A DNA stretch of 64,000 nt from Coriaria nepalensis. Its lineage: Eukaryota; Streptophyta; Magnoliopsida; Cucurbitales; Coriariaceae. Location of the stretch: assembly GCA_027186245.1 (NCBI GenBank), contig CP114497.1, positions 503,501 through 567,500 of the forward strand. The letters are read 5' to 3'. A model generated the notes under the pieces. The model saw nothing but the letters and a program-made list of their open reading frames with translations. It did no database searches and was not told where the DNA came from. Below are positions 60,301 to 64,000 of the stretch, one piece after another. Numbering within the stretch: position 1 is the first letter of the stretch; every line of letters begins with the position of its first letter. A program made the position numbers and the translations under genes.

Positions 60301-61863
60301 AGCTTCTGTCCACATTTTCGGTTTATAAGCCTTATTCGGGTAGAAATAGTCGCAGTAAAAACCATTGCATGTGTTAATCTGTTTCAACAGAAAATTGTTA
60401 ACAATCACTAATCAGCATCATAATGTATTAGGAAACAAAAAACAAAAAAACTTAACTTGAAAACAAAATGATAGAGGTTTAACTAGAAGATGTATTCATT
60501 ATCGTACTAATGTAGAATAATATGAACAATGCAAGTACAAGACATAGGAGAAAAGGTAGGCCATGTGCAATTAGGATTAATAAGTCATTACGTCCATCCC
60601 CAAATTGGATCCCACTAAGACGTAAAAATGAAGGAATACACCACAGGGCAGGCCAAAAAAGTAAGAATCCATACAATCGGATCAGGGGCATCATCTTGCT
60701 TGCACATGACCCAAGGGACATTAGTATGGAGGCCCACTGCCATCTGGGCTGCCCAGTCGGCGTAGCGTTTTCCCGGTGAACCGATTTCATACTCTTCAGG
60801 CCCATATTCATTCTCAATCTGTCAATGCATTGGAAGAAGATGATGATCCCCTTAGAGAACCAATTTGCCTTCACTTAGAAAAATTAATGAACTTTGTGAA
60901 AGAAGTTTCTTACCTGAGATAGAATTATCGGACCACCTTCATACTCAAACAACTTCTCTGACTTCATCATGTCAACAATCTTCTTGGTAAACTTTTGCAT
61001 TTGAAGCTTCACCAAATCAAGAACCAGTAGTTACTTAGAAACCGAAAAGAAAAGAACAAGCAAAGGGAAAATTTTTTCACATGGATGATGATATATCAAG
61101 AGGACTAACTTTAAAAGGCTCATTATCTGTTCTGAATTCAACTCCGGGAATGTACTTCAACCAAACCGGAAAACCACTATGAAAAAACAAGAAATCATTT
61201 GTTTAAGAATTAAGACATCTTTTAAATAAATTTCACATATATTTCATACTTGAAAGTCCAAAATTTGAAGTTAGGATTTACCCAAAGTTCCACTCAGCAC
61301 AAACATAAGGACCAATCCTCAGATGAACATAAAGGCCAGCTTCCTTCACCAGCTTAATGAACTTAACCAGATCATAATTCCCCTCAAAATAGTACTGCAT
61401 CAAATAAAAATGACATTTTTAGGCACTAAACTTTAAATCTCCATATTAAAAAAAAAAAAACACCCAATATTATCTATTACATTTTCAGGTGAAGGTTCAT
61501 GACCATTCCAAAAGACATAAGTCTGAATCACATCCAAGCCTCCATCTTTTGCCTTCTGAATAAGATCTGGCCACATCTGCAAACAACCCAAAGAAATAAA
61601 ATAAAAAATAAAAAATTTTAAAACAGTAAAACAAAACTACTTCTTTTGAAATATTGTATAGAGTTTCCATTTGAAGAACATACGCCAGGAGAGCTTCTAG
61701 GGTAGTGAACAGATCCAGATATGAGGATCCTTCTCTGCCCATTAATGGTGATAGTTTTAGAGTCATAGGAAACAGAGGATTTTATAGAGTGAGCACCAAA
61801 TAGAAGGATAAGGACGTTAACTAGTACTACTACATTCCACATTTCAAGCTCGACAAAACTCAT
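57377..61863 (-). CDS. BGAL: Beta-galactosidase, GH35, with C-terminal SUEL-type lectin domain
   Basis: Removes beta-galactosyl residues from cell-wall galactans in the apoplast. Nineteen exons sum to 844 aa: 61863-61684, 61576-61481, 61394-61282, 61176-61110, 61006-60914, 60818-60675, 60378-60290, 60163-60058, 59964-59877, 59783-59665, 59565-59401, 59258-59080, 58991-58882, 58798-58689, 58605-58495, 58424-58314, 58230-58025, 57933-57597 and 57487-57377. Seen: signal peptide; [28 protein letters not shown] (the GH35 signature); acid/base Glu in LSQIENEYG (about 187); nucleophile Glu in [10 protein letters not shown] (about 256); [18 protein letters not shown]; lectin domain from [11 protein letters not shown] (about 762) to EAICN. 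The start is uncertain: in-frame ATGs at 61920, 61863 and 61842; 61863 gives a plain signal peptide. Intron 7 needs a GC donor (60289-60288). Confidence 0.95.
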
Positions 61864-63040
61864 GATGATGACCCACCCTCCTCCTCCTCCTCTTCCCCTT
61901 CTTCTCTTACTAAGCTTCAAAAAGCAAAATAGCTCCTCATTACCTTTTTCTATTATTCTTTTGTCTCTGTACTACTACCCACTTTATTTTATTCCATGCT
62001 TGTATGATTAGAGAGATGGAAGAAAAAGAAAGATAGAAAGAAAGACAAAGAAAGATGGAAAGAAAGAAGAGAAAACCCAGATGGGATGCTTCCTTCTCCT
62101 TTTCTTCTTAGTTTCCTTCTTCTGGCAACACTAATCAGTAATCACTACTGTTGCTGCACATCGTATGTGCTGTTTTTCTTTGTTTTTTGTTTCCATCAAT
62201 GAATGTTTTTTTCTTCAATTATTATCGTTAATTTTTCTTACTAATAATGGGGTGGCAGTGGGACCTATTCAGACACTCTTTCTTGGCCATGCTTTTGAGC
62301 TTTTTTCACTGTTAGATGCGGAGCTCAGCCAGTGTGAAGTGAAGTTGGTATTTTTATAATATCTACGAACAAGTAGTAGGTGAAACCAAAACCAGGACCC
62401 GCATGAAACTAAGGAAAACATAAAAAGTCAAAAAAAGAAACGGAAGATTGTGTTTGACAGTACAACACAAAGATTCTTAACCCAATCCCTATGCGGATGG
62501 ATAGGTTGATTCCTTCTTTCTACGATTGTCTTTCTATCTCTGTTTCATTTGATGCAAGGAAAAAAAAAAACCTCTCCTAATTAGTTCGGTTGATGAGTTT
62601 GCATCCTGACTAAATTTGTAAGCATCATAATCATTGGACCCTAATCCTAAAGTAATTAACTAATTAAGTGTTTATATGAATATGTTTGGAAGGAAGGAGT
62701 CAAGTTAATTAGTCATCTAGGCAGTGAGATCCACCTCGAGCTCTACCATTCGTAACCTGGAAAGACCATTTTTTGTGGATTTAATTATGATTATATAGTA
62801 TAGCACTAAGTATCATATTAGTTTAAACAGTAAATAACATTATTGAATTAGTAGAGTCACGTGGATAAGAGCACCCTTTCCCATAATCCCATGTTCTAAT
62901 TTCAATATTCAATTACTCTAAAGAAATTCCTACAGATACAAAATTGTTCTTCATTTCTTTACTACTTGATAAAGGAGAAGCACTTGCTCCATTTTTGAAG
63001 TTGAGCTTTGAGTGGGCCCCACTTCAGTCCTCTACCTCAT
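61864..63040. promoter_or_regulatory. Beta-galactosidase promoter/leader and 3' flank of the RNase III-type gene
   Basis: The first 200 bases are a pyrimidine-rich leader (in the gene's sense), with GAAAG-rich repeats at about 62023-62070. The rest is AT-rich with no coding exon recognised; a 64-codon frame at 62165-62359 matches nothing. Confidence 0.4.
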
Positions 63041-64000
63041 TCACTGCTCAGTGCTTGCCTTGGCCTTGCCTAGAAGAAAAGCAAAATCAGATCAGAACAG
63101 AGAGAAAAAGGAACTAGCTCTAAAATATGTGCATATGCTTACTATTGGGTAGCTCGAATTCTAATTCCATGGAAGAATCGGTAGAGAATCCGAACTTTGA
63201 CATGACTTCTTCCAAACGTTTTGCATTTGCTAGATAAAGATAACCGATCTAGAAAGCAGCAAGTATCAAACACTTGGTTAGTTCAAGAAGCAAAACACAG
63301 CTTCAAAAAGAATCACAAGACATTTTTACTTTTTCAAACATTATTAAGAAAATTAAGAGTAATGTTTTGAGTGAAGATGCTCTGTTATAAACAGCCAAGC
63401 CAGCACCCTTCTTTGTCCGTGTTTTTGAAGAGCCTTGATTCTCTCCCCACCTAAGTATATCCCTGAAGATAGAAACCATTCAATTTCTAAGGATTTTCAT
63501 TTTTTTTTTTTTTTTGAGCCACAAAGTTTAAAACAAACTCTATCCAGCAGTATTAGTTTAAACTGTCAAATCCATGAGAAAATGTCTTAAAGTAAATATT
63601 TAGCTCGTCGATCTTATTAGAAGGATCTATGTAAGAGAAAAAAAAAATGTGAAAACCAGTGCATTCTTCAACTAACCTTTCTGCATCGGACAAGTACTTA
63701 TCACCGAGAAGTTTCTTGAGCAATGCATCCTAAAATGCAAACCAAAGGGAACAAATTGAGGCACATAAAAAGAAGAAGATATATAGAACAAGAAGTCCTG
63801 ATAGGATTCAATTAAATTTTCAAAGTATCATACTTGTGCTTCACAACGAACAACTACCATAACACGGTCGTTACATTCTTCAATACTTAAGGGTGGAAAT
63901 AAGAAATGCCTCCGAGCATATACTGCATGTATTTTTTGCCAGAAACAGTAAGGATTAAAATGAACTTCACCCAAAAAATAAAAAACTTAATTTTCTAGAT
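63041..64000 (-). CDS. Mini-RNase III-type (RNC1-like) protein, C-terminal part
   Basis: Only the last exons are in the window: 63922-63834, 63729-63677, 63462-63330, 63248-63143 and 63069-63041; the 5' part lies beyond 64000. Reading phase is intact throughout. Seen: VYARRHFLFPPLSIEECNDR, MVVVRCEAQ, LLKKLLGDKYLSDAER, DILRWGENQGSSKTRTKKGA, YNRASSLKT, then IGYLYLANAKRLEEVMSKFG and a short tail KAKASTEQ. The order (RCEAQ, LLxDAER, RxGEN, YxxASxL..IGYLYL, RLEEV) matches the RNase III fold of bacterial Mini-III and the chloroplast proteins RNC1 and MRNC-type; these act in organelle RNA processing or intron splicing. Catalytic residues are in the missing part. The third visible exon ends with an unusual hydrophobic extension (LLLIFLIMFEK) before IGYLYL, discussed separately. 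Confidence 0.7.

Noticed and set aside
32620..63040. Possible co-regulated metabolic gene cluster
   Set aside because: CTL, HOTHEAD-like, RHD3, TM9SF and beta-galactosidase belong to unrelated pathways; no shared scaffold or tailoring enzyme families.

Overview
This window is a piece of a eudicot nuclear chromosome. The evidence is AT-rich spacers, GT-AG introns that break almost every open reading frame, and unmistakable land-plant families (cell-wall invertase with a 9-base mini-exon, INDETERMINATE-DOMAIN zinc finger, LOB-domain factor, NHL/LEA-14 protein, ALE2-type receptor kinase, HOTHEAD-type oxidoreductase, ROOT HAIR DEFECTIVE 3). The species cannot be named from sequence alone. Exon structures were rebuilt by hand from splice sites, reading phase and family motifs; for almost every gene the exon lengths sum to an intact frame.

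Layout. 1-2033 (-): SurE-like phosphatase, 3' end outside the window. 3354-4971 (+): decayed two-RRM hnRNP-like gene. 5131-7364 (-): cell-wall invertase, six exons, 585 aa. 7365-12206: large spacer with a dead LINE fragment (about 8220-9425), simple repeats and an orphan ACGTG/TATA cluster. 12207-14522 (+): IDD zinc-finger factor, 547 aa. 16343-16546 (-): 67-aa Ala-rich protein with a probable long 5'UTR intron. 19359-20198 (+): LOB-domain factor. 20712-24152 (-): mitochondrial CPN60, 17 exons, 575 aa. 25303-26076 (-): NHL protein. 28220-32098 (+): ALE2-like receptor kinase, ten exons. 32620-34535 (-): choline-transporter-like protein. 34980-39866 (-): HOTHEAD-like GMC oxidoreductase with a second LINE remnant in its 2.4-kb intron. 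42444-48738 (-): RHD3/SEY1 ER-shaping GTPase, 23 exons. 50885-54025 (+): TM9SF/EMP70 protein. 54946-56609 (-): 337-aa single-TM protein with a basic tract, function unknown. 57377-61863 (-): beta-galactosidase with C-terminal lectin domain, 19 exons. 63041-64000 (-): 3' part of a Mini-RNase III-type gene.

The genes do not form a pathway or operon-like cluster; this is an ordinary mosaic of housekeeping, cell-wall/secretory and regulatory genes. Loose themes are the cell wall and apoplast (invertase, beta-galactosidase, ALE2, HOTHEAD-like) and endomembranes (RHD3, TM9SF, CTL).

I found no new system of the defence or mobile-island kind. The most unusual signals are at the RNA-processing level: three genes each require one GC-AG intron; the TM9SF gene has an 81-base, stop-free, frame-neutral intron inside its main coding exon (exitron-like); the Mini-RNase III gene seems to have lost a splice donor, giving a hydrophobic insertion in a conserved helix; and the ALE2-like gene has seven successive phase-1 introns, so most of its ectodomain exons could be skipped in frame.
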